Source: Acidobacteriaceae bacterium (GTDB taxonomy: Bacteria > Acidobacteriota > Terriglobia > Terriglobales > Acidobacteriaceae). Taken from it: DNA of 17,999 nt. This document shows positions 1-6,945 of the stretch, in pieces (position 1 is the stretch's first letter; every line of letters starts with the position of its first letter). The DNA lies in assembly GCA_003140655.1 (NCBI GenBank), contig PLKR01000496.1:10873-28871 (forward strand). Reading direction: 5' to 3'. The notes beneath the pieces were generated by a model. The model was not told the DNA's origin. It made no database searches and worked only from the letters and a program-made list of their open reading frames with translations. The position numbers and the translations under genes were made by a program.

Positions 1-464
1 GCGGCAGTGCAGCGATGTTGGGAACGGAGAGTGGTGCGTCGGTACGAGTCTTCTGGGTATCAGTCTTAGTCCTGCATTTTGGTCCGCATTCCATATGATC
101 GGTGGCTGGTGTTGTTGGGAATGCATGGGGCGACGTGGCAAGACGAATCGAGCATGTCTGAGACATCGAGTGAGCCAGACACTCACGTTTGAGGCGGAGA
201 ACTATGTTGGGAGGGAAGCGAGAATGCTATCGCGCCTGCCACTTCTTGAAAAAGCCACGCAGTCTCGAACGAAAGCGAGGGCCCGCTCCAAATCCGGTCG
301 CAATGCTGATCGAGGTTACTGTTGAACCTCGAATACAACGCCCAGCCGCCAGGTTGGTTGCCGGGACAGAAGGTATTGTCGGCTGACTTGCGCACAGGAA
401 CCGGCCGCAAGCCCATCGTTACCGCCGCCGCTGCTAAACCCTTTGCGTATGGCAGTCGTTCGGA
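1..464. other. Stretch without a supported gene
   Basis: Short open frames exist on both strands (for example 95-325 plus and 183-416 minus), but none has a recognisable motif, a good ribosome binding site or a convincing composition. The one clear structure is a perfect 7-bp hairpin at 311-317/325-331 (CGAGGTT and AACCTCG, 7-base loop) without a T-run on either side, so it is not an obvious intrinsic terminator. The stretch lies downstream of the minus-strand sigma factor gene and may be its 3' region or degraded sequence. Confidence 0.4.
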
Positions 465-1166
465 TCATGTCGCATTTGATTGATCTGCAAGCAGACCATG
501 AGAATGTGGCACGGCTTGTATCAGGCGCTTGTAAAGACTTGACTCTGCTCGCGCAGATTTGCTGAAGTACTTGTTCAGGCGTTCGCGAAGCTGCAGCCGA
601 GCTCGCCGCAGTCGCGCCTTTACGGCGGTATGACTCACGTTCAGCACTTCTGTTGTCTGATCTATGGAGAGCCCTTCGATATCCCGCAGCACAAAGACCG
701 TCCGCAAGATCGGCGACAGCTCTTCTAAGGTCTTGATTAGGATGTCTCGTAATTCAGACGCCCGGTAGAGTTGTTCAGGATTGGGCGCCCAATCTGCGAT
801 TTCCATTGGAAGTATGTCTTCATCTGCCCGAAAGTCCTCATCCAGCGACACCTCTCTTACTGTGCGCTGCTTTCGCACCTTCATCAGCGACTGGTTCACA
901 GTGATGCGAATCAGCCAGGTTGAGAATTGGGAATCCTCGCGGAATGCAGCCAAATTTTGATAGGCCTTCAAAAAGGCTTCCTGAACCGCGTCCTGGGAAT
1001 CTTCCCTGTTATGCGTGACGCTTTGAGCGATTCGGAGAAGTTTGCGATCGTATCGTTTTACGAGTTGCTCGAACGCGGCAACATCCCCATTCTTACTGGC
1101 ATGGACGAGATCCATGTCATCGCTTGCCACGGCCATCACCGCGAGTTGTGCCGAGTTTGCAGTCAT
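465..1166 (-). CDS. ECF-type RNA polymerase sigma factor (sigma-70 family)
   Basis: An alternative sigma factor of 233 aa when started at the ATG at 1166. A longer TTG start at 1211 is open, but its first 15 residues look non-coding. Region 2 is visible as the segment with AFEQLVKRYDRKLLRIA, EDSQDAVQEAFLKAY and FSTWLIRITVNQ. Region 4 is visible as the ELSPILRTVFVLRDIEGLS segment followed by the helix-turn-helix VLNVSHTAVKARLRRAR. A tail of about 35 residues follows region 4 and is longer than in minimal ECF factors. It is the last gene of a minus-strand series after a metallophosphoesterase and a cupredoxin, 103 bases after the latter. No anti-sigma gene follows it, so its control is unclear. 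No strong Shine-Dalgarno was seen. The ECF family assignment is firm; target genes are unknown. Confidence 0.9.
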   Translation of the reverse strand: MTANSAQLAVMAVASDDMDLVHASKNGDVAAFEQLVKRYDRKLLRIAQSVTHNREDSQDAVQEAFLKAYQNLAAFREDSQFSTWLIRITVNQSLMKVRKQRTVREVSLDEDFRADEDILPMEIADWAPNPEQLYRASELRDILIKTLEELSPILRTVFVLRDIEGLSIDQTTEVLNVSHTAVKARLRRARLQLRERLNKYFSKSARAESSLYKRLIQAVPHSHGLLADQSNAT

Positions 1167-1269
1167 ATTCGTTTCAGTCCGCCTTTGAGAACAACAGTTT
1201 TGTGAAAGCAACGGATACTGCCAAGCATGAAAGGCCCTTCCAGTGCAATGCCACCTATAAGGTCGAGCC

Positions 1270-1629
1270 TTACTGCACTACGACTTTGCCAGTCATCTTC
1301 GGGTGGATCGTGCAATAGTACGGATAGGTTCCCGCCTTGGTAAACGTGTAGGAGAATTTTTCATCCGTATCCAGCACTTTGGACTTGAACACTCCCTCTG
1401 TACTGACCGACGTATGTGGAATGTCATCACTGTTTGTCCACGTAACCTTCGTTCCGACGGGTACCGTGAGCGTCTGCGGCCCAAAAACGAAATTATCGAT
1501 TTTCACCGCCGCGTTTGCCTCCGAGGGCTGATCACTTCCCTTCACGCTCGGCGATACTGCGAACAGCAGCAGGATCCCGATCAGTACCGGCATCCCCACA
1601 CCTGCAACCCACATATTGTTCCTCGTCAT
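1270..1629 (-). CDS. Secreted or membrane-anchored cupredoxin (plastocyanin/amicyanin-like type-1 copper protein)
   Basis: A 119-aa protein with an N-terminal hydrophobic segment at about residues 8-28 (signal peptide or anchor), followed by one cupredoxin domain. The type-1 copper ligands can be seen: His72 in IPHTS, and Cys106, His109 and Met112 in YYCTIHPKMTG. The length and ligand spacing fit the amicyanin/pseudoazurin-like small blue copper proteins, which carry electrons in the periplasm or at the membrane. The ATG at 1629 has an AGGA about 10 bases upstream. It lies 70 bases after the metallophosphoesterase gene and upstream of an ECF sigma gene on the same strand, so the three probably share a transcript. 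The electron partner is not evident from the window. Confidence 0.9.
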   Translation of the reverse strand: MTRNNMWVAGVGMPVLIGILLLFAVSPSVKGSDQPSEANAAVKIDNFVFGPQTLTVPVGTKVTWTNSDDIPHTSVSTEGVFKSKVLDTDEKFSYTFTKAGTYPYYCTIHPKMTGKVVVQ

Positions 1630-1699
1630 TGTTTTGTTTCCTTTCTAGGTTGATGTCCTTGCTTGATCTTCTTTGTTTGGACCGGATCCTTGGCGATCT

Positions 1700-2707
1700 C
1701 TAGCCTGCATTCCCTGAAGCCGGAGAGCCCGAGTCCCAGAGTGGCGAATCAACGACTGCGAGGCTGCGACCGCTGACCAGATAGTTCACATCGGTGATAC
1801 CCAACACCCGCTGTAACTGGTCGGCTGGCACCTTCATCGGTCCGGCAGAGGGAGCTGTTCCCGGCGCGGGTTGAGGGAAAGCGGTCGACATCGCGGTGTG
1901 GAACGAAACCTTGCCTTCCACCTTCTGCATGATCTGGTGAATGTGGCCGTTTAACACCGTCACCGAACCGAAACGCTTGACGTAAGACAAAGCCTGTTCG
2001 CTGTCGTCGGTTCCCCATCCCCAATCGGGATAGATGGTCCACAATGGAATGTGCGCAAAAAGCACAATCGGCGTGCTGGCAGAGCGGCCATGAAGATCGT
2101 CCGCAAGCCACTCCAGTTGCTCGTGACCCAGCGACCCCATGCCTCCAGCTTTCAAATTGGCGACATTCACGAGACCGACGAAATGCACACCTTTGTGATC
2201 GAAGCTGTACCATCCAGTGCCCTTTGTACCTTTTCCGTAACGCTGGAGAAATTGCTCGCCATTGTCGGAGAGCATGTCGTGCTCACCCGGCACAAAATAA
2301 ACCTGCTTTGCGGACGCTCCTTTTAACACCTGGTCCAGCGTGTCGAACTCACTCGGCTTTGAGAGCTGACTCAGATCACCGGTGTGAATAATGAAATCCG
2401 GTTTGTGGGGCATCGCATTGATCTTGTTGATTGCCGTCTGCAAAGTAGCGGTGACGTCCGGATTGGCGGGCTTGTTAAAGCCGATATGGCTGTCGCTGAT
2501 CTGTACAAAGGTGAAGTCCGCGCCTTTGCCGGCATCTTTGCCGTAACCTTTGGCGAAGGCCCGGGACACTGGAATACCACCGCTCATGGTCCAGGCCAGG
2601 CCCGTACCCGCCCATGCCATGCACTTCAGGAAACCGCGACGGTCGACTCCGTCATTATTGAGGTCTTGCAAACTCTGATCGATGAGATCTTTCTTCTTGT
2701 CTGGCAT
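1700..2707 (-). CDS. Tat-exported metallophosphoesterase (calcineurin-like)
   Basis: A 335-aa protein when started at the ATG at 2707, which has a strong ribosome binding site (GGAGGA, 5 bases away). The open frame extends upstream to 2896, but that part crosses a predicted promoter and has no protein-like character. Residues 22-51 form a twin-arginine signal (DRRGFLKCMAWAG and a hydrophobic core ending SRAFA). The dinuclear metal motifs follow in order: DSH at 72-74, GDL at 110-112, GEHD at 141-144, AHIPL near 218-222 and GHIH at 254-257. The third motif is normally GNHD/E; here Asn is replaced by Glu. The protein probably hydrolyses a phosphomono- or diester in the periplasm; the substrate cannot be told. 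It is the first gene of a likely operon with the cupredoxin and an ECF sigma factor, preceded by an ECF-like promoter. Confidence 0.88.
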   Translation of the reverse strand: MPDKKKDLIDQSLQDLNNDGVDRRGFLKCMAWAGTGLAWTMSGGIPVSRAFAKGYGKDAGKGADFTFVQISDSHIGFNKPANPDVTATLQTAINKINAMPHKPDFIIHTGDLSQLSKPSEFDTLDQVLKGASAKQVYFVPGEHDMLSDNGEQFLQRYGKGTKGTGWYSFDHKGVHFVGLVNVANLKAGGMGSLGHEQLEWLADDLHGRSASTPIVLFAHIPLWTIYPDWGWGTDDSEQALSYVKRFGSVTVLNGHIHQIMQKVEGKVSFHTAMSTAFPQPAPGTAPSAGPMKVPADQLQRVLGITDVNYLVSGRSLAVVDSPLWDSGSPASGNAG

Positions 2708-2737
2708 TTGTCCTCCGTGGTTTGTGACGTTCTGAGT

Positions 2738-2767
2738 GGATAACTGGCGAGGATCGCTTTTATTCCC
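2738..2767 (-). promoter_or_regulatory. Predicted ECF-sigma promoter of the metallophosphoesterase-cupredoxin-sigma operon
   Basis: Reading the minus strand, GGGAATAAAA (2767-2758) is followed by 13 bases and GTTATCC (2744-2738). GGAAT to GTT is 17 bases, the usual ECF spacing (compare GGAAC with 16-17 bases and CGTT or GTC). The same pattern at the same spacing occurs before the plus-strand sigma gene at 3840-3869. The expected transcript start lies near 2731, giving a leader of about 25 bases that contains the GGAGGA ribosome binding site of the gene starting at 2707. Confidence 0.65.
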
Positions 2768-2990
2768 GGTCAAAACGGAGCCAAAGCAGAATTGTCTGAG
2801 GTCTGAGCGAAATCGAAAGGACGAGACCTCATTTTGCTCGCTTGTGTCAACCATACTGAAGAAGTTACCTTCGCGGACTTCGCCTGTTGTCAGCAAGATG
2901 TAACGGGTAAGTAAAGATTTTGGTAATAAGACCTTTTTCAGTCCGCTTTGCCGTCAGTGTGCGAGCCGCAAGCCGAGACTCATCGAGCAT

Positions 2991-3440
2991 CTAACCTGGT
3001 AGGTTTACGCCGCTTAGAAAGCCACCCAAATGCCCGGTCACCGCGACAACAGCGACTGCGAGAAGTTCAACCGCCAGGCGATAACTCGGCAAGACAACCG
3101 TCCGTCGTCGCGCGCGGAAGTGCACCCACCACACCAGCCAGATCATCACCGTCGAAACACACGCCAGAACGAGGTGCAGCAACAGAATGCCCTTCAGTTT
3201 CTGTCCCTCGAGTTGGAACTGCCACGCGAGCAGCCCGGTAGCGAGAACCGGAACAGTCGAAATCGCCGCCGCCAGCAGGTTGTAGTACGCTGCCTGCGCC
3301 AGGCCACGTCGCTTCGTCCATTGCGCGATAAAATCGAACGCCACTGCTGTGAGGAACAGACCGATTGGAAAGTGGATCAGCACGACATGTTGTGCGTGCT
3401 TGGCCAGAAGTGCCGTCTTGAGATCAAAAGGATTTACCAT
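2991..3440 (-). CDS. DUF2231-like integral membrane protein
   Basis: A 149-aa membrane protein with about four hydrophobic segments. It begins with the DUF2231-like signature in which a His-rich stretch (AKHAQHVVLIHFPIGLFL) leads into the first helix. The ATG at 3440 is preferred because AGAGGA lies 6 bases before it; the ATG at 3446 abuts that site, and longer starts up to 3560 would run through a leader without protein character. DUF2231 proteins have no settled function; their conserved histidines have prompted suggestions of heme or redox roles. It sits between the phosphoesterase operon and the short transcription unit at 3548-3788, with a strong terminator 100 bases upstream, so it probably has its own promoter, not identified here. 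Confidence 0.72.
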   Translation of the reverse strand: MVNPFDLKTALLAKHAQHVVLIHFPIGLFLTAVAFDFIAQWTKRRGLAQAAYYNLLAAAISTVPVLATGLLAWQFQLEGQKLKGILLLHLVLACVSTVMIWLVWWVHFRARRRTVVLPSYRLAVELLAVAVVAVTGHLGGFLSGVNLPG

Positions 3441-3547
3441 CGCCATTCCTCTTCTATATTTGCTGGATGTCCTAATGCCTACGCAATTGTGGTTCTGAAT
3501 CCTCTTACAGCGCGTGTTCACTCCAATCCGAATTCGTGCGAGCGGTG

Positions 3548-3600
3548 AAAAAGCCCTCACTCCCGCGTGAAAAGGAGAGGACTAAAACGCGGGAGTGAGG
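3548..3600 (-). terminator. Strong Rho-independent terminator reading leftward
   Basis: A perfect 14-bp inverted repeat (3555-3568 and 3587-3600; CCTCACTCCCGCGT and its complement) with an 18-base loop. A further 3 bp can pair across a one-base bulge. On the minus strand the stem is followed by GC and five T residues (3552-3548), the classic intrinsic terminator form; on the plus strand there is no T-run. It can only end a transcript entering from above 3600 on the minus strand, where no protein gene is recognised. Confidence 0.8.
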
Positions 3601-3788
3601 CTCGCACACGCTACGGTAAGTAGCGGAACGAAGTAGAGATCATTCCATCCGGTCCGTGCGGCTCCCCGCACTGGATTCGGCCGCGGTTCGCCCTTCTCTC
3701 CAGCCGTCATAAGGCTTGAACCAGATGCCGAAGGTGCCTTCGATCAGCACATTCCCTCGGTGACTCCAGTTCGCTCTCTGACTCGTTG
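3548..3788 (-). ncRNA. Candidate ECF-dependent small RNA or very short gene
   Basis: An ECF-like promoter at 3818-3791 (minus) and a strong terminator at 3600-3548 bound a unit of about 240 bases divergent from the sigma factor gene. Its sequence has no reading frame with a good start. One frame is open to a stop at 3640-3642 and could begin at a GTG at 3750 (36 aa, containing GTFGIWFKPYDGW); no family was recognised. A regulatory RNA, a small protein, or the remnant of a lost gene that kept its terminator are all possible. Confidence 0.4.
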
Positions 3789-3790
3789 TG

Positions 3791-3818
3791 CAGAACCGGC
3801 GGCACTTGGTTTTATTCC
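3791..3818 (-). promoter_or_regulatory. Predicted divergent ECF-sigma promoter
   Basis: On the minus strand GGAATAAAA (3818-3810), 13 bases, then GTTCTG (3796-3791). This matches base for base the -35 element and spacing of the two other predicted sites (2738-2767 and 3840-3869). It faces away from the sigma gene and toward the terminator at 3548-3600. Confidence 0.5.
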
Positions 3819-3839
3819 GTGGTATTTTTTGTGGGCTAT

Positions 3840-3869
3840 GGGAATAAAACGCTCGTCGGCTGGTTTACC
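3840..3869 (+). promoter_or_regulatory. Predicted ECF-sigma promoter of the sigma/anti-sigma operon
   Basis: GGGAATAAAA (3840-3849), 13 bases, then GTTTACC (3863-3869). The start codon of the sigma gene at 3879 is only about 10 bases beyond, so the messenger would have an almost absent leader, in keeping with the missing Shine-Dalgarno before 3879. ECF genes commonly drive their own promoter, so autoregulation by the downstream sigma factor is likely (inference). Confidence 0.6.
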
Positions 3870-3878
3870 CTTGTGTGC

Positions 3879-4418
3879 ATGCCGGAAGAGAGTTTGCCAT
3901 CGGAGTCGTTCGAGCAGCTAGCCATGCCTCACTTTGAGCGGCTCTATAACTTTGCCTGCTGGCTGACACAGGACCGGCAGGAAGCCGAGGATCTTGTGCA
4001 GGAGACTTATGCCAAGGCGCTTAAGGGGTTTTCTTCGTTCCAGCCGGGAACGAATTTTCGCGCTTGGATCTACAAGATCCTGAGGAATGCGTTTCTGACC
4101 TCCCGTACCGGGCTGAAAGCGACGGCTACCGTGCCGCTCGATCTTGAGGGCGAAGAGGAAGCCTTGCCTGTAGTCAAGGAAACGCCGGAGAGCATCCTGC
4201 TGCAGCGTTCGGATGGGCAGATCGTACAGCAGGCCCTGGAGCAACTGCCAATCGCCTATCGCGAGATCCTGCTGCTGTGTGAGGTCGAAGAAATGTCCTA
4301 CCAGGAAATCTCTGCCACTCTCGCCATCCCGATGGGAACGGTGATGTCGCGTTTATCCCGTGCCAGGAAAGCGCTACGCGGCGGCCTACAGCAACAGTTT
4401 GCAAAAAGGATGAACTAA
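3879..4418 (+). CDS. ECF-type RNA polymerase sigma factor, paired with an anti-sigma factor
   Basis: A 179-aa sigma factor when started at the ATG at 3879. An upstream ATG at 3786 would add 31 residues across the predicted promoter and is rejected. Region 2 is seen as HFERLYNFACWLTQDRQEAE, DLVQETYAKALKGF and FRAWIYKILRNAF. Region 4 is LPIAYREILLLCEVEEMSYQ followed by the helix-turn-helix with IPMGTVMSRLSRARKALRG. The length is standard for ECF factors. The next gene, 11 bases downstream, encodes a zinc-binding anti-sigma protein, so this factor is probably held at the membrane until a signal releases it. The predicted promoter ahead of the gene recurs before the phosphoesterase-cupredoxin-sigma operon, which suggests a cascade in which this factor turns on a second ECF factor. 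Confidence 0.93.
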   Translation: MPEESLPSESFEQLAMPHFERLYNFACWLTQDRQEAEDLVQETYAKALKGFSSFQPGTNFRAWIYKILRNAFLTSRTGLKATATVPLDLEGEEEALPVVKETPESILLQRSDGQIVQQALEQLPIAYREILLLCEVEEMSYQEISATLAIPMGTVMSRLSRARKALRGGLQQQFAKRMN

Positions 4419-4429
4419 AATGGTGACCC

Positions 4430-5179
4430 ATGGTCTGTGAGTCTTGGAAGGCAAAACTCGACAACTGCCTGGACGGCGAGCTCCCAGAGGAGGAAATGCG
4501 CGGCTTTGACGCTCATGTGCGCAACTGCCCTTCTTGCTCGGCGGATGCGCTTGCGCGCGTACAGATGAAGCGCGCGATTCAAGTCGCTGGAAAACGTTAC
4601 GCTCCCAGTGCTGAGTTTCGGAAGCGGATGCAGCAGAAGATTGCTGCAAAACCGCAGCGCAGTTTTGGTCTGGGATGGACATTAGCCGCTGCGGCAGCCG
4701 TCATTCTCGTGGTCGGAACGTTGACTTCGGCCTATCTGGGAACTAGATCCGGCAGAGATCAGGTTTTTAGCGAGATCGCAGACTTGCACGTGGCAACCCT
4801 GGCCAGTTCATCTCCGGTGGATGTGATTTCCACCGATCGGCATACGGTGAAGCCATGGTTCCAGGGAAAAATCCCCTTCGCGTTCAACTTGCCGGAACTC
4901 CAGAACACAGAGTTCTCTTTGCTGGGAGCGCGGATGACCTATCTTGATCAAACGCCGGGCGCACATCTCATTTACGACATGCGGAAGCACCATATTTCTG
5001 TGTTCGTGTTCCAGGAACGCTCACTGCCGGCCGGGTTGGACGACAATTCCCTTTCGCCTAAGCAACTGCCGTTCAACCTGGAAACATGGAGTCAAGGCGG
5101 CCTTCGCTATTTCGTGATCGGCGATGCGAGTGCTGCGGACATCGATAGTCTTGCGAAATTGTTTAAAGCCGCGTCATAG
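4430..5179 (+). CDS. Membrane-anchored zinc-finger anti-sigma factor
   Basis: A 249-aa protein with an N-terminal ZAS (zf-HC2) motif, His29-x3-Cys33-x2-Cys36 in HVRNCPSC, a single membrane helix at about residues 82-104 (TLAAAAAVILVVGTL), and a C-terminal domain of about 145 residues presumably outside the membrane. Proteins of this layout bind their cognate ECF factor in the cytoplasm and release it on an extracytoplasmic signal. The gene follows the sigma gene by 11 bases. The ATG at 4430 is used because the nearby ATG at 4420 meets a stop within seven codons. The extracytoplasmic domain was not assigned to a named sensor family. Confidence 0.88.
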   Translation: MVCESWKAKLDNCLDGELPEEEMRGFDAHVRNCPSCSADALARVQMKRAIQVAGKRYAPSAEFRKRMQQKIAAKPQRSFGLGWTLAAAAAVILVVGTLTSAYLGTRSGRDQVFSEIADLHVATLASSSPVDVISTDRHTVKPWFQGKIPFAFNLPELQNTEFSLLGARMTYLDQTPGAHLIYDMRKHHISVFVFQERSLPAGLDDNSLSPKQLPFNLETWSQGGLRYFVIGDASAADIDSLAKLFKAAS

Positions 5180-5211
5180 ATTTGACGTCGGTCATTCTGA
5201 TCCTTTGTACG

Positions 5212-5240
5212 GTTCTCGGGATTCGACCCCAATCGAGAAC
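5212..5240. terminator. Hairpin between convergent genes, possible terminator
   Basis: A 7-bp stem (GTTCTCG at 5212-5218 and CGAGAAC at 5234-5240), with a possible inner ATT/AAT extension across a GG bulge. It lies between the convergent anti-sigma and efflux genes. There is no clear T-run on either side, so efficient intrinsic termination is not assured. Confidence 0.3.
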
Positions 5241-5352
5241 TGAGGCGGAAGCTTGTCTTTTCTGCAGCGAAGTTAAGCTCGATGGACACCTCTGTCGCGC
5301 CGGCTCTTTGCGCTGCTGCCGCTTAAGCCAAGAACTTATCCCGTCTCATCGC

Positions 5353-6945
5353 CTAGGACACGAATCCAATCGCGGCTACTCCGGAACGGTCACGACCTCT
5401 CCCAATCGTCAGCCAGGCTAAAGCAGCGCTTGCCAGAGACAGCCCTGCGCAAGCCAACATCACAATTCGAAATCCGAATACAAATGCTTCCTTGACGGAT
5501 TCTCCGATTGCGGTACTGGTACTGGGATTGAGGCCATGGGGAACCTGCAAGCCCGCGAGCTTGATCTCGTCTGCATGAAGTTCCTGCAGAATGGCAGGCG
5601 ACAGCGAAAGATGAGCCAGACTGTGGTTCAGTTCAGCACCAAAGGCTCTGACCATCACGATCCCGAATATCGCAATCGCGAGTACCCCGGCTATGCGCGC
5701 CACGGCATTGTTGATTCCAGACGCTGAGCCGACGCGGTCTTTACTTACCGAGTTCATAACGATAGTGGTGAGAGGAGCTACCGTGACCGCCATTCCAAAC
5801 CCGAGCACCATGATCGCCGGGAAGAATGTTCTCCAGTAGCCCTCTCCGACCGACGGCACTGCGAACAGGGCAAACCCAAAAGCGACAATGAGTGGACCAG
5901 CGATCAACGGAATTCTTGGACCATAGCGGGCGACAAGTCCGCCGGACCAACGAGAGAGAAAGAAGATGAGCAAAATCAACGGAAGGACAGCAGCACCGGC
6001 GACTGTGGCGGAATAGCCTTGGACTTGGATCAGATTCAGTGGGAATAAGAAAAAGAAAATTCCAATTGCGGCGTATAGGAACAGTGTAAGCAGGTTTGCA
6101 CCAGTGAAGCTGCGGGACTCGAACAAAGCCAGCGGGAGCATCGGTGAAGCAGCGTGACTTTCGACAATCACCAAAGCGATAAGACAAGCAATGCCTAGGA
6201 TCAAACCCCCGAAGACCAGAGGATTTCGCCAACCCAGGTTGACCGATTCCATGAACCCGGCAACCAAGCCACCTAATCCAACGGTGGCAAGCAGCGCTCC
6301 TGACCAATCTATGCGGCCCGCGCGGGCCATACGCCTCTCCGGAATATGCCAAAGCGAAATGGCTATCACCGCTGCGGCGAGCGGGAGATTGATGAAGAAT
6401 ACCCACCGCCACGAAGCATGCTCAACCAGCCAACCGCCAAGAACCGGCCCGATAGCGGTTGTGATTGCGGTGAAACCCGACCATGTTCCAATCGCGCGGC
6501 CACGACTCTTCTCGTCAAAAGCCACACTGATTATCGCCAGACTGCCAGGCACCAGGAGTGCAGCGCCAATACCTTGAATGCTCCTCGCGATGATTAACTG
6601 ATGAATGTCCAAGGCGGCACCGCAAACTGCCGACGCGAAGGCAAAAATCGCAATACCGACTACAAATATCAGACGGCGCCCGAACAGGTCCCCGAGCGAA
6701 CCTCCGACAAGAATCAGCGCGCCCAGAAGCAAGCCGTAAGACTCGACGACCCATTGCACATCGACTACGGTTGCGTGAAACTTGGCTTGAACTGCTGGTA
6801 GAGCGACGTTGACGACCGTCCCATCGATGAAAGCCATACTAGAGCCAAGAATAGTCGCGACAAGTATCCAGATTCTCGCCTCTGCCCTACCAGAGACTCC
6901 GGCACCTGTTGATCGCATTACGGCTTCATCGCAAGGCGTTCTCAT
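5353..6945 (-). CDS. Major facilitator drug efflux transporter, DHA2 (EmrB/QacA) family
   Basis: A 530-aa inner-membrane protein rich in hydrophobic segments, matching the length and 14-helix plan of DHA2 proton-driven multidrug exporters. Helix 1 carries the family motif with DGTVVNVALP (Asp41). The loop between helices 2 and 3 has motif A, GDLFGRR (85-91). Motif C of antiporters follows as GPVLGGWL and the family signature SWRWVFFINLP (about 166-188). The start at 6945 has no visible Shine-Dalgarno, and an ATG nine codons in is equally possible. Substrates cannot be read from the sequence. No membrane-fusion partner or regulator gene lies beside it; the upstream neighbour is a broken small gene whose end overlaps this start. 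Confidence 0.93.
   Translation of the reverse strand: MRTPCDEAVMRSTGAGVSGRAEARIWILVATILGSSMAFIDGTVVNVALPAVQAKFHATVVDVQWVVESYGLLLGALILVGGSLGDLFGRRLIFVVGIAIFAFASAVCGAALDIHQLIIARSIQGIGAALLVPGSLAIISVAFDEKSRGRAIGTWSGFTAITTAIGPVLGGWLVEHASWRWVFFINLPLAAAVIAISLWHIPERRMARAGRIDWSGALLATVGLGGLVAGFMESVNLGWRNPLVFGGLILGIACLIALVIVESHAASPMLPLALFESRSFTGANLLTLFLYAAIGIFFFLFPLNLIQVQGYSATVAGAAVLPLILLIFFLSRWSGGLVARYGPRIPLIAGPLIVAFGFALFAVPSVGEGYWRTFFPAIMVLGFGMAVTVAPLTTIVMNSVSKDRVGSASGINNAVARIAGVLAIAIFGIVMVRAFGAELNHSLAHLSLSPAILQELHADEIKLAGLQVPHGLNPSTSTAIGESVKEAFVFGFRIVMLACAGLSLASAALAWLTIGRGRDRSGVAAIGFVS

Larger units (their letters stand above)
3441..3878. other. Intergenic region holding two divergent promoters, a terminator and a possible short transcript
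   Basis: No convincing protein gene lies here. The region holds an intrinsic terminator reading leftward (3548-3600), a possible short transcript (3548-3788 minus), and two ECF-like promoters pointing in opposite directions (3791-3818 minus, 3840-3869 plus). Their -35 elements form a perfect 10-bp inverted repeat, 3809-3818 and 3841-3850. Upstream of 3440 on the minus strand only the DUF2231 ribosome binding site could be recognised. Confidence 0.6.

Noticed and set aside
95..416. Overlapping open frames on both strands near the left end
   Set aside because: No motif, no ribosome binding site and arginine/serine-rich composition typical of chance frames in GC-rich DNA.
3640..3750. 36-aa minus-strand peptide starting at GTG
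   Set aside because: Not called as a gene: the wording looks protein-like (GTFGIWFKPYDGW), but the start is poor and the family unknown; kept as an alternative within the small RNA finding.
6044..6052. GGAATAAG within the efflux gene as an ECF -35 element
   Set aside because: Coding sequence, no GTT at the right distance, and opposite to the gene's direction.
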